Part shown: positions 30,532-39,045 of the stretch, piece after piece | Layout: each line of letters opens with the position of its first letter | How positions within the stretch are numbered: the stretch's first letter is position 1 | Origin: Pirellulales bacterium | Lineage (GTDB): Bacteria; Planctomycetota; Planctomycetia; Pirellulales; JADZDJ01 | Reading direction: 5' to 3' | DNA length: 47,117 bases | Assembly: GCA_035656635.1 (NCBI GenBank) | Contig: DASRSD010000024.1 | Coordinates: 1-47,117, forward strand | The notes under the pieces: generated by a model | Told to the model about the DNA's origin: nothing | The model's database searches: none | The model's input: only the letters and a program-made list of their open reading frames with translations | Translations under genes and position numbers: made by a program

Positions 30532-31371
30532 ATGCCCTTTGGCATCAACCTGCTGTTGTGGACCGATCGGCTGCACGAAGGCCTGCTGCCGGTGTTGGAG
30601 ATGTTGAAGCAGCAGGGCTGGGACGGCGTGGAAGTGCCCATTCACGATCTGAGTGTGGATTATCGTGCCTGGGCGCGGCACTTAGATAATCTCGATTTGC
30701 GGCGCACCGCTTCCACGGTTCGCACTGCGGCCGATAACCCCATTAGTGCCGATCCTAAAATTCGCGCCGCCGGCGTAGATGCTACCCGGCGCACGCTTGA
30801 TTGCTGCCAGGCTTTGGAAGCCGAAATTCTGATGGGTCCCTTTCACTCGGCGCTGGGAGAGTTCACCGGCTGCGGCCGGACGGAAGACGAATGGCGCTGG
30901 GGTGTCGAAAGCATGCGGCAAGTGGCCCAACATGCCGACGAAGTGGGCGTAACACTGGCGTTGGAATTCTTAAACCGCTTCGAGTGTTATTTTCTGAACC
31001 ATACGGCCGACATGATTCAATTTGTGCAGGCCGTCAATCATCCGCGCTGCCGAATGGTGTTCGACACGTTCCATGCCCATGTTGAAGAGAAAAATTCTGC
31101 CGCGGCCCTGCGGGCGTCTGCACCGTATTTGGAAATGGTGCACGTTTCGGAAAACGACCGCGGGACGCCGGGCCAGGGGCAAATCGCCTGGCCGGAAGTT
31201 TTCGACGCACTTCGAGAAATGGATTTCGACGGCTGGCTCGTGGTCGAGGCATTTGGCATGGCGCTGCCGGCAGTGCAAGCGGCCACCAAAATTTGGCGCC
31301 GCATGTTCGAATCGGAAGAACAGTTGGCGCACGATGCCCTGGCGCATCTGAAAGTCGGCATGCGGATTTGA
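30532..31371 (+). CDS. Xylose-isomerase-like TIM-barrel sugar epimerase/isomerase
   Basis: A 279-aa TIM-barrel enzyme of the AP-endonuclease-2/xylose-isomerase-like family, probably interconverting keto sugars (D-tagatose or D-psicose 3-epimerase type). MPFGINLLLWTDRL begins the barrel; WDGVEVPIHD, LGPFHSALGEFTG, VTLALEFLNRFECYF, MVFDTFHAHVEE and MVHVSENDRGTPGQGQIAW carry the metal-binding Glu, Asp, His and Glu expected for these epimerases, in order. ATG 30532 is chosen; a longer in-frame extension upstream is not protein-like. No substrate-specific residues can be read by eye. It stands alone in this direction, ahead of scpB. Confidence 0.85.
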   Translation: MPFGINLLLWTDRLHEGLLPVLEMLKQQGWDGVEVPIHDLSVDYRAWARHLDNLDLRRTASTVRTAADNPISADPKIRAAGVDATRRTLDCCQALEAEILMGPFHSALGEFTGCGRTEDEWRWGVESMRQVAQHADEVGVTLALEFLNRFECYFLNHTADMIQFVQAVNHPRCRMVFDTFHAHVEEKNSAAALRASAPYLEMVHVSENDRGTPGQGQIAWPEVFDALREMDFDGWLVVEAFGMALPAVQAATKIWRRMFESEEQLAHDALAHLKVGMRI

Positions 31372-31409
31372 AATTCAACGATTTCAAATATTTGGATAAT
31401 TTACACATA

Positions 31410-31430
31410 GCCCGACTGTGTCAGTCGGGC
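31410..31430. repeat. Palindromic repeat, copy 1
   Basis: GCCCGACTG, TGT, CAGTCGGGC: nine-bp perfect hairpin in the 136-base gap between the epimerase and scpB. The same palindrome is at 33605-33625 and, inverted, at 34811-34831; copies 1 and 2 are preceded by (A/T)TA. It behaves like a REP-type intergenic repeat. Confidence 0.8.
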
Positions 31431-31507
31431 GATTCGGCCATACTCAAATTGTCCGACTATCCGATTTCATCTTGTCCCGCCCAGACGGCGAGCGCTATAG
31501 TTCTATC

Positions 31508-32269
31508 ATGGCTAACTCAACCGACAAGTCGCAGCCGGCGGCGCAGGGCGAATCGTCCGGCATGTCGCTGGATCAACTCAGCCAGGCGTTTGCGGCCATG
31601 CTGGGGCCGTCCAGCCAATCGTCCGGTACGCCCCTGGTTGTCGCCGGCGATCCGGTTCTGGCGGCAGACACCAACGAAGTCGCGCAGAACCGCGCCCAGC
31701 CCGATTCGCCGGTCCCCGCGGAGGCCACGCCCGACGATGCCTTTCCCATCACCCCCCGCGCAATTTTGGAAGCCATGCTGTTTGTCGGCCGGCCCGACAA
31801 TCTGCCGCTCACCAGCGAGCAAATGGCCGGGCTGATGCGCGGCGTAACTGCGGAAGAAATCGATGCCTTAATTTGCGATTTGAATGCCCAGTACTTGGCC
31901 AACGGCGCCCCCTACACCATCGCTTCTCAAGGCGCCGGCTATCGTTTGGTGCTAGAGCGCGAATTCGGCCCCGTTCAGGAACGAATGCTGGGGCGAACTC
32001 GGGCGACTCGGCTCTCGCCCGTGGCCATCGAGGTGCTGGCCATGGTCGCCTACAACGAGCCGCTGACCGCGGCGGAAGTGAATCGCCTGCGGGGGGCGCC
32101 CAGCGGGCATGTTCTGCGGCATTTGGTCCGCCGCCGGCTTCTGCGGCTAGAGCGCGGAGAAGGCAAACCAAGCCAGGCGAAATACTTCACCACCCCGCGA
32201 TTTTTGGAAGTGTTCCGGCTCCAAAGCCTGGCGGATCTTCCCCGCAGCGACGATTTGGCCAAACACTAA
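31508..32269 (+). CDS. scpB: ScpB-like chromosome segregation and condensation protein
   Basis: Winged-helix subunit of the SMC-ScpAB complex, 253 aa. After a long Ala/Ser/Gln-rich leader (about residues 1-75), the core contains ILEAMLFVGRPDNLPLTSEQ, ALICDLNAQYLANGAPYTIA, GYRLVLEREF, RLSPVAIEVLAMVAYNEPLT and YFTTPRFLEVFRL, the double winged-helix pattern of ScpB. ATG 31508 is chosen as the first start after the palindromic repeat. ScpA is not next to it, which is common in this group of bacteria. It would bind the ScpA linker at the SMC heads and help chromosome compaction. The long low-complexity leader is unusual for the family. Confidence 0.85.
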   Translation: MANSTDKSQPAAQGESSGMSLDQLSQAFAAMLGPSSQSSGTPLVVAGDPVLAADTNEVAQNRAQPDSPVPAEATPDDAFPITPRAILEAMLFVGRPDNLPLTSEQMAGLMRGVTAEEIDALICDLNAQYLANGAPYTIASQGAGYRLVLEREFGPVQERMLGRTRATRLSPVAIEVLAMVAYNEPLTAAEVNRLRGAPSGHVLRHLVRRRLLRLERGEGKPSQAKYFTTPRFLEVFRLQSLADLPRSDDLAKH

Positions 32270-32796
32270 AGCCGTGCCCCCTAGATGGCGTGCGGGCGGC
32301 AAAATACATCCTTTGAGGGGTATTTGACTGATCGCAATCCAATTGCCTGAAATCAACTCACCAACACTTAAATTCTTTCACCGCATTGCTTTATGGAAAA
32401 TCGCGATTGGTCCGCATGGCTCGGTTCAAAAAAAGCTGCTACAATCAAGTTTACGGCCGGAGCCTTTGCAGGACAGTGGGAATCAGTTCGGCCGACACGG
32501 TCAGCATGTTTTGACCGCCAAAATCGGGAGTGCAAACACTTACTATAAAGTCGTCCTCCGGCTGCCCAAGGTGGGCAGTTGTCTGACGACGCGGCACTTC
32601 CATCCCTCTTCCATCACTTTCGTGATAGCAGCCTTTGTGGTCGCGCATTGCGATTGGCAGATGCTTGATTCATGCGGGACACGTTCCCGAACCGTCCATG
32701 CCAGGGGCACGGTATCAATCTTCGTTGGTTTATTGCCGTCCCATACGCCGCGGATGTTCCGCGGCTGCCGGATGGTTGTAAATTCACACCTCCTAT
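32270..32796. other. 527-base intergenic stretch
   Basis: No convincing gene: short frames here have no recognizable composition or ribosome site. Nothing structured or repeated stands out apart from A-rich TCAAAAAAAGC near 32425. Probably promoter and spacer for the next gene. Confidence 0.5.
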
Positions 32797-33528
32797 ATGG
32801 CCCAATTAATACTGGTTCGACCCGGTAAAACCGATTTCGACTTTCAGGCGCGAATTCAAGGCATCCTCAACATTCCATTGAGCGATGCCGGTCGAGAAGA
32901 AGCCGCTCAAACCGCCGAGAAGCTGCAGCCTCTGCAGGCCAAAGCGTTGTATTGCGCCCCGTCGCAAGCCGCCGAGGAAACCGCCGCCATTATCGGCCAA
33001 CGCCTGGAATTAAAGCCAAAATCCATCGACCGCCTGCAGAATGTGAACATGGGGCGTTGGCAGGGAATGCTGGTCGAGGAAGTTCGTTTGAAGCAGCCCA
33101 AGGTTTATAAGCAGTGGCAGGAGCGACCCGAAACCATCCAGCCTCCCGACGGAGAAATGCTGGCCGCGGCCATCGAACGGGCTACCGAGGCCCTGGTAAA
33201 GTTGGCTCGCAAACACCGCACCGGCACCATCGCGCTGGTCATTCCGGAACCGCTGGCCAGCTTAATTCAGCACCGCATTCAAGGCACGCCCTGGAGCGAT
33301 TTATGGCAGGTATCGAACGGCGGTAGCCGGATCGAGATTATGAACTTGGATAAAGACGCGCCCCCCCAACCCGCCCCGGCAATCAATGGCACTGCGGTGA
33401 ACGGAAAGCCGACAAATGCCGCCGCCGGGACCGTGGAAAAAAATCGCGTGGATGCGCCCGCTCCGCCGGCCAAGCAAGCCCATGCCCCCGTGCTGGTCTA
33501 CCGTGGGGCAAAGTTCACGCCGCAATAA
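32797..33528 (+). CDS. Histidine-phosphatase superfamily homologue without catalytic histidines
   Basis: A 243-aa protein with the phosphoglycerate-mutase-like fold (MAQLILVRPGKTDFDFQARI opens it, IPLSDAGREEA and YCAPSQAAEETAAII follow). In active members the first motif is RHGxT; here it reads RPGKT with Pro9 in place of the phospho-accepting His, and the second histidine motif is IPEPLAS, also without His. It should therefore not be a phosphatase by the usual mechanism and may be a regulatory or binding protein. The C-terminal 65 residues are a Pro/Ala-rich tail. From memory, this Pro variant is conserved among planctomycetes; the change is not a random lesion because the frame is otherwise intact. 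Confidence 0.8.
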   Translation: MAQLILVRPGKTDFDFQARIQGILNIPLSDAGREEAAQTAEKLQPLQAKALYCAPSQAAEETAAIIGQRLELKPKSIDRLQNVNMGRWQGMLVEEVRLKQPKVYKQWQERPETIQPPDGEMLAAAIERATEALVKLARKHRTGTIALVIPEPLASLIQHRIQGTPWSDLWQVSNGGSRIEIMNLDKDAPPQPAPAINGTAVNGKPTNAAAGTVEKNRVDAPAPPAKQAHAPVLVYRGAKFTPQ

Positions 33529-33550
33529 CTCCCGTGCAGCGGCTTGTACA

Positions 33551-33625
33551 TAGCCCGACTGTGTTATTTACATAGCGCGTTATTTACATAGCGTTATTTA
33601 TATAGCCCGACTGTGTCAGTCGGGT
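33551..33625. repeat. Palindromic repeat copy 2 with tandem TTATTTACATAGCG units
   Basis: A half palindrome TAGCCCGACTGTGT at 33551-33564 is followed by three imperfect tandem copies of TTATTTACATAGCG (about 33564-33604) and a full palindrome at 33605-33625 (GCCCGACTG, TGT, CAGTCGGGT; last pair G-T). It looks like local duplication of a repeat half-arm in the gap before accD. Confidence 0.75.
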
Positions 33626-33868
33626 GGCTTCGGCCAGATAATACCCGATCGACGCACCCCCCAGAAATCTGCCCGCAGCGGCTGTCACCCCGGCCAATTT
33701 CCGCAAAAACCATGTGACGCTGGCCGGAATTGGGCACTCTAATTCCAATAAACGCCGCAAATTCCCAGCGACATGCGGTTAAAAACCGGTTAAACTTGGC
33801 TTGTTCCGCTGATCGGAACCTATCTGCGGACCGAGTGCGGCCGAGCACCTAGAATACAGCCGAGGATT

Positions 33869-34750
33869 TTGCGTCCAGGGAAAGCGAGCCAATTCGTGGC
33901 CACAGGCGAAATTGAATCCGCAGCCGGGGAGCCTCCAGCCCCCCGTCGTCCCAAGCGCGGGGTGCCCGAGGGGCTCTGGGTACCATGCCCCGGTTGTCAG
34001 GCCACGCTCTACAAAAAAGAGGTTGCGCGGCGGCTGAACGTCTGCCCGGAATGCAATTATCACTTGTACGTGTCGGCCCAGGAGCGCATTGGGCAAGTGC
34101 TGGACGAGGGCACCTTCGAGGAATGGTTTGAGGAATTGTTGCCCACCGATCCGCTGGGCTTCACCGATAAAAAGCCGTATGCCGAGCGTCTGAAGGCCGA
34201 GCAAAAACGGACCGGCTTGAGCGATGCCGCCCTGACCGGCACCGGCATGATTCGCGCCCGCCGCGTGGCTTTTGGCGCGACCGATTCCGCGTTCATCATG
34301 GGAAGCATGGGCTCGGTCGTAGGCGAAAAGCTCACCCGCCTGACCGAACGCGCCACCGAGGAAAAACTGCCGCTCATCATCATCAGCGGGTCGGGCGGCG
34401 GCGCCCGAATGCACGAAGGCATTTTATCGCTGATGCAAATGGCAAAAGTTTCCGCCGCCTTGGCCCGCTACCATAAGTCTGGCGGATTGTTTATTTCCGT
34501 CCTTACGAATCCGACGATGGGGGGCGTGGCCGCCAGCTTTGCCTCGCTGGGAGATTTAGTTTTTGCCGAGCCGAAAGCCCTGATCGGCTTTGCCGGGCCG
34601 CGCACCATCAAGGCCACCATTCGCATTGAGCTGCCCAAGGGCTTCCAAACTAGCGAATTTCTGCTGGAGCACGGTTTCGTCGATCGCATTGTGGCCCGCC
34701 CCGATTTGAAAACCGAAATCGCCCGCGCCATCGACTACTGCGGCAAGTAG
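33869..34750 (+). CDS. accD: Acetyl-CoA carboxylase carboxyltransferase subunit beta
   Basis: Transfers the carboxyl group from carboxybiotin to acetyl-CoA, the first step of fatty acid synthesis, as the beta half of the carboxyltransferase. The zinc ribbon is complete: Cys40-x2-Cys43 and Cys59-x2-Cys62 ([19 protein letters not shown]). Crotonase-type core motifs follow: [52 protein letters not shown] and [17 protein letters not shown]. Length 293 aa is normal. The start is uncertain: TTG 33869 is the longest reading and GTG 33896 is an alternative. No other acc gene is close by. It is certain to be functional by motif content. Confidence 0.95.
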   Translation: MRPGKASQFVATGEIESAAGEPPAPRRPKRGVPEGLWVPCPGCQATLYKKEVARRLNVCPECNYHLYVSAQERIGQVLDEGTFEEWFEELLPTDPLGFTDKKPYAERLKAEQKRTGLSDAALTGTGMIRARRVAFGATDSAFIMGSMGSVVGEKLTRLTERATEEKLPLIIISGSGGGARMHEGILSLMQMAKVSAALARYHKSGGLFISVLTNPTMGGVAASFASLGDLVFAEPKALIGFAGPRTIKATIRIELPKGFQTSEFLLEHGFVDRIVARPDLKTEIARAIDYCGK

Positions 34751-34810
34751 TTTGGTGCAATCTGCGGGCCCTAAAGCCGGGCATGTTATGCCCCAGCGGG
34801 TGACCGAACT

Positions 34811-34831
34811 GCCCGACTGACACAGTCGGGC
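34811..34831. repeat. Palindromic repeat, copy 3 (inverted)
   Basis: GCCCGACTG, ACA, CAGTCGGGC between accD and the propeller gene; it is the reverse complement of copy 1 and is followed by TATGGGC. With 31410 and 33605 it is a third copy within 3.4 kb. Confidence 0.8.
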
Positions 34832-34894
34832 TATGGGCAAAAAAATCTTGGGAAAATTGGGCCACTCGTTTGGTAAAATGCGCGAACACAGGAC

Positions 34895-35085
34895 AGTGGC
34901 TAGTGGCTAGAGCTGAGGAACCAGAGCCGAGGGCTTGTGGCTGAAGTTGTGCAATGCACTTCCTCACCGCCTCACCTCTTTACCCGATCACCTGCTCACC
35001 CACTCACCCCATCACGCTGTCACACACTAGCCACTAATCACTAGCCCCTAGCCACTAGTCCTAACCACTAGCCCCTAGTCACTTC
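34895..35085. repeat. Low-complexity CTAGCCACTAG-rich spacer
   Basis: CTAGTGGCTAG-type words at the left (near 34900) face CACTAGCC/CTAGCCACTAG words at the right (35027-35075), giving an imperfect inverted arrangement around a CTCACC-rich core. No gene and no clear regulatory signal. Confidence 0.45.
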
Positions 35086-35381
35086 CCTCGCCCAACAATC
35101 AACCGAAAATGCACAATTCCGTACGCAAACTCGATGCGTTCTGTCACTGGCAAGCGGACGACCATCCGCGGATTTGCCGCACCGGCGAGATTGCGCACCA
35201 GGCAAACGAGCGCGGTTTTGGCGCGAAAATAAAAATTCGGGATAAAAGTGCCCATGGTAGCCCATCCGGTAGTGCACCGCGGCGATTTTCGCTCTCGCAA
35301 GTAAGCCTGATGGAAAGCGCCCGGAGGTGCGAAGCGCTGGCCGCGGATGCAACAGGCGGCCCCGTTCGATATACTCAAGCC

Positions 35382-36692
35382 ATGCTGTTCACTTTCACGT
35401 TGCCTGTCGCTGCGGATGGTAATCGTCGGCCTGTTTGGCAGGCGATGGCGCTGGTTTGTCTTGGGCTCTTGGCATGGTCGGCCGGGCGAATTTCCGCGGC
35501 AGGCGAGAATTGGCCGCAGTTTCGCGGACCGGCCGGCGACGGCATGTCGGATGCCACGGGCTTGCCGACCACCTTCGGCGAAACGGAAAACGTGCGCTGG
35601 AAAACCCCCATTCACGGCAAAGGCTGGAGCAGCCCGGTGGTGTGGGGCAATCAGATTTGGCTCACCACGGCTCCGGAAGATGGCAAGCAAATGTTTGCCA
35701 TGTGCGTCGATTTGAAAAGCGGCGAAATTTTGCGCGACATTAAGCTCTGGGACATCGCCGAGCCGCAATTCTGTCATCCATACAACAGTTATGCTTCGCC
35801 CACCCCGGCGATTGAAGCGGGCCGGGTGTACGTGCACTTTGGGGCGCACGGCACGGCCGCCATTGACACCGCCAGCGGAGAAAAAGTGTGGAGCCGGCAG
35901 GATTTGCCGTGCAACCATTTCCGCGGGCCGGGTTCCTCGCCGATCATTGTCGACGATTTGTTGATCCTCACCTTCGACGGATTCGATTACAACTACTTGG
36001 TCGGTCTGAACAAACACACCGGCGAAACCGTGTGGCGGCGCGATCGGAATATCGATTACGGCACCGACAACGGCGATTACCACAAAGCATTTAGCACGCC
36101 GCAAGTGATCGAATCCGACGGCCGGCGACAGTTGATTAGCCCCAGCGCCGGGGCAACCATTGCCTACGATCCGGCTACCGGCGATGAACTATGGCGCATT
36201 CGCTCCGGCGGCATGAATGCCGCGGCCCGGCCGCTCTACAGCAACGGTTTGGCCTATTGCATTGCTCCAGCCGGCGGCTTTGGTTTGTTCGCGTTCAAGC
36301 CCAACGGGTCCGGCGATATCACCAAGCAAGTGGTTTGGAAAGCCAAAGCGGGCCGAAGCATTCCCTCGCGCGGGTCGCCGATTTTGCTGGACGGATTGCT
36401 GTACATTTCGAACGACACGGGCATTATGTCGGCCATTGACGCCCTTACCGGCGAGAGCATATGGACGCAACGTCACGGCGGAAACATTAGCGCTTCGCCC
36501 GTGTATGCTGACGGGAAAATTTACTTTTTCGACGAAGACGGCACCGCGCCGGTGTTAAAGCCCGGTCGAAAATACGAGCTGCTGGCGGAAAATCATTTGG
36601 ATGCCGGGTGCATGGCATCGCCGGCGGTTGTGGGGCATTCGTTGATTGTACGCACGAAGAAAGAGCTATATCGAATTGAAAATGCAAATTGA
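35382..36692 (+). CDS. Secreted PQQ-like beta-propeller protein
   Basis: A 436-aa exported or membrane-anchored protein. Residues 1-40 form a signal peptide or signal anchor with a basic start and hydrophobic core (about 19-35), then WPQFRGPAGDGMSDATGLP, a typical opening for planctomycete PQQ-binding-like propellers. Repeats with D-x-x-(S/T)-G-E-x-(I/V)-W follow: DTASGEKVW, NKHTGETVW, DPATGDELW and DALTGESIW, about five to eight blades. No PQQ dehydrogenase catalytic residues are evident, so it is likely a protein-binding or structural propeller similar to BamB. ATG 35382 is preferred because the longer frame upstream lacks protein character and is separated by a basic low-complexity stretch. 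Confidence 0.85.
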   Translation: MLFTFTLPVAADGNRRPVWQAMALVCLGLLAWSAGRISAAGENWPQFRGPAGDGMSDATGLPTTFGETENVRWKTPIHGKGWSSPVVWGNQIWLTTAPEDGKQMFAMCVDLKSGEILRDIKLWDIAEPQFCHPYNSYASPTPAIEAGRVYVHFGAHGTAAIDTASGEKVWSRQDLPCNHFRGPGSSPIIVDDLLILTFDGFDYNYLVGLNKHTGETVWRRDRNIDYGTDNGDYHKAFSTPQVIESDGRRQLISPSAGATIAYDPATGDELWRIRSGGMNAAARPLYSNGLAYCIAPAGGFGLFAFKPNGSGDITKQVVWKAKAGRSIPSRGSPILLDGLLYISNDTGIMSAIDALTGESIWTQRHGGNISASPVYADGKIYFFDEDGTAPVLKPGRKYELLAENHLDAGCMASPAVVGHSLIVRTKKELYRIENAN

Positions 36693-36800
36693 CGATGCTG
36701 GGTAGCCCCGATAGGAAACACAAAAGGACGATTGGAAATGTTCAAAGTTGGCAATCATAATGAAAGTTCCAAACCAACTTGAACTTCAGCGAGCTGCACC

Positions 36801-37283
36801 ATGAATTCCCCAACTACCGATTTGCCTGCAATGTCCGATGACGCTGGTTACCTGCGAAGTATTCGTGCGGTTGTGTTGGGAGCCGCCGCCATAGTAAGTG
36901 GATCGCTGGCGATGACGACCATCTTGGGCGTGGCCGCAATTGCAGGAATGCTTGTCCGCGGCAGTGGGGCGGAAACCATCGTGGCACAATTACCCAGTTC
37001 GCTGTTGTTCGCAATTTTTTGCGCAGCCGGCGGGTTAATCATGTGCGTCATTGGAGGGTATTCAGCCGCTATGATCGCGGGTTGCAATCCAATTCGCCAC
37101 GCCTTGTGCGCCGGGGCGCTGGCCACACCGTTGAGCTTAGCGGTGCTGGCGATTTTGGGTGATTCCGGGCCAGTTTGGCTGACCGCGCTGGCCACGGCGC
37201 TGATGATTCCTTGCGCCACAGTCGGCGGATGGTTCGCGACCCCCGTTGCAATCACCCTGGCCGCTCCTGTGCACCAGCGGTAG
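36801..37283 (+). CDS. Small integral membrane protein
   Basis: A 160-aa membrane protein with about four hydrophobic segments (residues 22-48, 64-90, 102-120 and 125-155), rich in Ala, Gly and Ile. Cytoplasmic N-terminus with acidic residues. No catalytic motif and no family is recognized. ATG 36801 is the first start after the 108-base gap, and its stop is three bases before the methyltransferase start, so the two are probably co-transcribed. A transport or membrane-organizing function is possible but cannot be shown. Confidence 0.65.
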   Translation: MNSPTTDLPAMSDDAGYLRSIRAVVLGAAAIVSGSLAMTTILGVAAIAGMLVRGSGAETIVAQLPSSLLFAIFCAAGGLIMCVIGGYSAAMIAGCNPIRHALCAGALATPLSLAVLAILGDSGPVWLTALATALMIPCATVGGWFATPVAITLAAPVHQR

Positions 37284-37286
37284 CAC

Positions 37287-38165
37287 ATGTTCACAGCTCA
37301 CGAATACGAGCTCCTCGATTTCGGCCACGGTCGGAAGCTGGAGCGTTTCGGAACTGTTGTACTAGATCGGCCTTGTCCTGTGGCCGATGGGGTTAAATTT
37401 GCTCGACCGGAATTATGGAACGAGGCGGGGGCGCGATTCGAGATTTCTTGCGGCAAGAGTTCTCGAGCCGAGCGATTCAAATCCGAACGCGGTCGCTGGA
37501 TTATTTCGAGCGAGATGGCGGCCACATGGATGATTCGCCATCACAAAATCCGGCTTGAACTTAAACTCACGCCGTTCGGCCACGTGGGCGTATTTCCCGA
37601 ACAGGCCGAAAATTGGGATTGGATTGGAGCACAAACGAGTGGAATGCGGTTGCGAGTTCTGAATTTATTCGCTTACACCGGGGGGAGCACGCTGTCGGCG
37701 GCGGCTCAAGGGGCAGAAGTTACTCACGTCGATGCCGCTAGAAACGTCGTAACCTGGGCTCGCCGCAACGCAACGCTTTCTGGCTTGTCGCCTGCCCCAA
37801 TTCGCTGGATTGCGGACGATGCATTCAAATTTGCCCGTCGAGAGCTCAAACGTGGGCAACAATACGATGCCGTAATTCTCGATCCGCCCAGTTACGGCCA
37901 CGGTTCCAGAGGTGAGCCGTGGAAACTTGACAATCACTTACCAGAAATACTGAGCATGTGCCGCGAATTGACTGGTTCGCAGCCACGCTTCCTGCTGCTC
38001 ACTTGCCATGCACCAAGCTACCATTCGCGCCGTTTAGCCGAGTGCCTGATCACCGCTGGCTTTGCCCAGCGCGTCGGGCAAGTTGAGATGGGAAAATTAT
38101 CGCTCTGTGCGGTCGGCGGCCGCCGATTAAACGCCGGGGTGTTTGCACGAATGTCAGTGAATTGA
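37287..38165 (+). CDS. Class I SAM-dependent methyltransferase (RlmI/RlmK-like)
   Basis: A 292-aa methyltransferase of the group that modifies 23S rRNA bases. MRLRVLNLFAYTGGSTLSAA (about residues 112-131) is motif I with the glycine-rich SAM loop, VTHVDAARNVVTWARRNA carries the acidic ribose-binding residue, and VILDPPSYGHG (about residues 192-205) is the catalytic DPPSY motif. The N-terminal 95 residues replace the PUA-like domain of RlmI with an unrelated stretch. It starts three bases after the membrane gene's stop and converges with the SDR gene on the right. Substrate (rRNA or tRNA) cannot be fixed from the motifs. Confidence 0.86.
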   Translation: MFTAHEYELLDFGHGRKLERFGTVVLDRPCPVADGVKFARPELWNEAGARFEISCGKSSRAERFKSERGRWIISSEMAATWMIRHHKIRLELKLTPFGHVGVFPEQAENWDWIGAQTSGMRLRVLNLFAYTGGSTLSAAAQGAEVTHVDAARNVVTWARRNATLSGLSPAPIRWIADDAFKFARRELKRGQQYDAVILDPPSYGHGSRGEPWKLDNHLPEILSMCRELTGSQPRFLLLTCHAPSYHSRRLAECLITAGFAQRVGQVEMGKLSLCAVGGRRLNAGVFARMSVN

Positions 38166-38183
38166 ACACTACACTGCAGCGCA

Positions 38184-38951
38184 TCAGTTCGCTTGCATCC
38201 GCACAGCTCCATCCAGTCGAATGACGGTGCCGTTGAGGTAGGTATTTTCGATGATCGATTGCACCAATTGGGCGAATTCCTCCGGTTTGCCGAAGCGCGG
38301 TGGAAAGAGAATTTGCTCGCTGAGCGACTTTCGCAATTCATTGGTCGTGGCGGCCATCATGGCAGTTTCGAAAATGCCCGGTGCAATTGCCAACACGCGA
38401 ATACCAAACCGCGCCAGTTCCCGGGCCGCGGGCAGGGTGAGGCTGGCGACCGCACCTTTGCTGGCGGCATAAGCAGCCTGTCCGATTTGCCCTTCGAATG
38501 CAGCCACAGAGGAGGTGTTGACAATGACGCCACGCTCGCCGTTGCTATGGGGCGTGTTGGTTGACATTGTTGCTGCCGCCAACCGCAGCATGTTGAAGGT
38601 GCCAATTAAGTTTACTCGGATCACGCGCTCAAACAGTGCCATATCGTGTGGACCGTGTTTACCGACAAGCCGCGCTGCTCCCAAAATTCCTGCGCATTGT
38701 ACCAAGCCTTGAAGCGGACCAAATTCGCGTTGCACCGTCTCAATTACTACCTTTGCGTCGTGTTCGCTGGTTACGTCAGTATGAACAAACCGTGCGGCCC
38801 GGCCCAATTCCACTGCGAATGCTTGGCCGATCGCTTCGTTCAAATCAGCTATCACCACTTGTCCCCCGGCTGCAACTAGTCGTCGAGCACAAGCCATGCC
38901 CAATCCGCTGGCTCCCCCGGTGATGAGGAAAGTATTATCTTTGATTTGCAT
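38184..38951 (-). CDS. Short-chain dehydrogenase (3-hydroxyacyl-CoA dehydrogenase-like)
   Basis: NAD(H)-dependent SDR, 255 aa. NTFLITGGASGLGMA (residues 6-20) is the TGxxxGxG cofactor loop, CAGILGA is the NAG-type motif, NTSSVAAFEGQIGQAAYAAS carries the catalytic Ser and Tyr with the YxxxK (YAASK), and IAPGIFETAM follows. The Asp at the end of the second strand (IADLNE) favours NAD. The overall pattern fits the HSD10/type-II 3-hydroxyacyl-CoA dehydrogenase subgroup, which acts in beta-oxidation, but other SDRs look alike. The start at 38951 (MQIKDNTFLIT) is preferred; an upstream extension is not SDR-like. Confidence 0.9.
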   Translation of the reverse strand: MQIKDNTFLITGGASGLGMACARRLVAAGGQVVIADLNEAIGQAFAVELGRAARFVHTDVTSEHDAKVVIETVQREFGPLQGLVQCAGILGAARLVGKHGPHDMALFERVIRVNLIGTFNMLRLAAATMSTNTPHSNGERGVIVNTSSVAAFEGQIGQAAYAASKGAVASLTLPAARELARFGIRVLAIAPGIFETAMMAATTNELRKSLSEQILFPPRFGKPEEFAQLVQSIIENTYLNGTVIRLDGAVRMQAN

Positions 38952-39045
38952 GGTTGGAGGCTGGGCCCAATTGTCGCTTGGTGTCTGAATGTTTAACGGC
39001 GTACTCTTGAATGTTTGACACCGGGGGCGTCGAAATCTTTGTTCG

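Noticed and set aside
32343-32828. A 161-codon frame upstream of the phosphatase homologue
   Set aside because: No protein-like pattern or start signal, and it overlaps the start of the well-supported 32797 gene.
34895-35085. A CRISPR array or terminator cluster
   Set aside because: The CTAGCCACTAG words are irregular in length and spacing, with no unique spacers.
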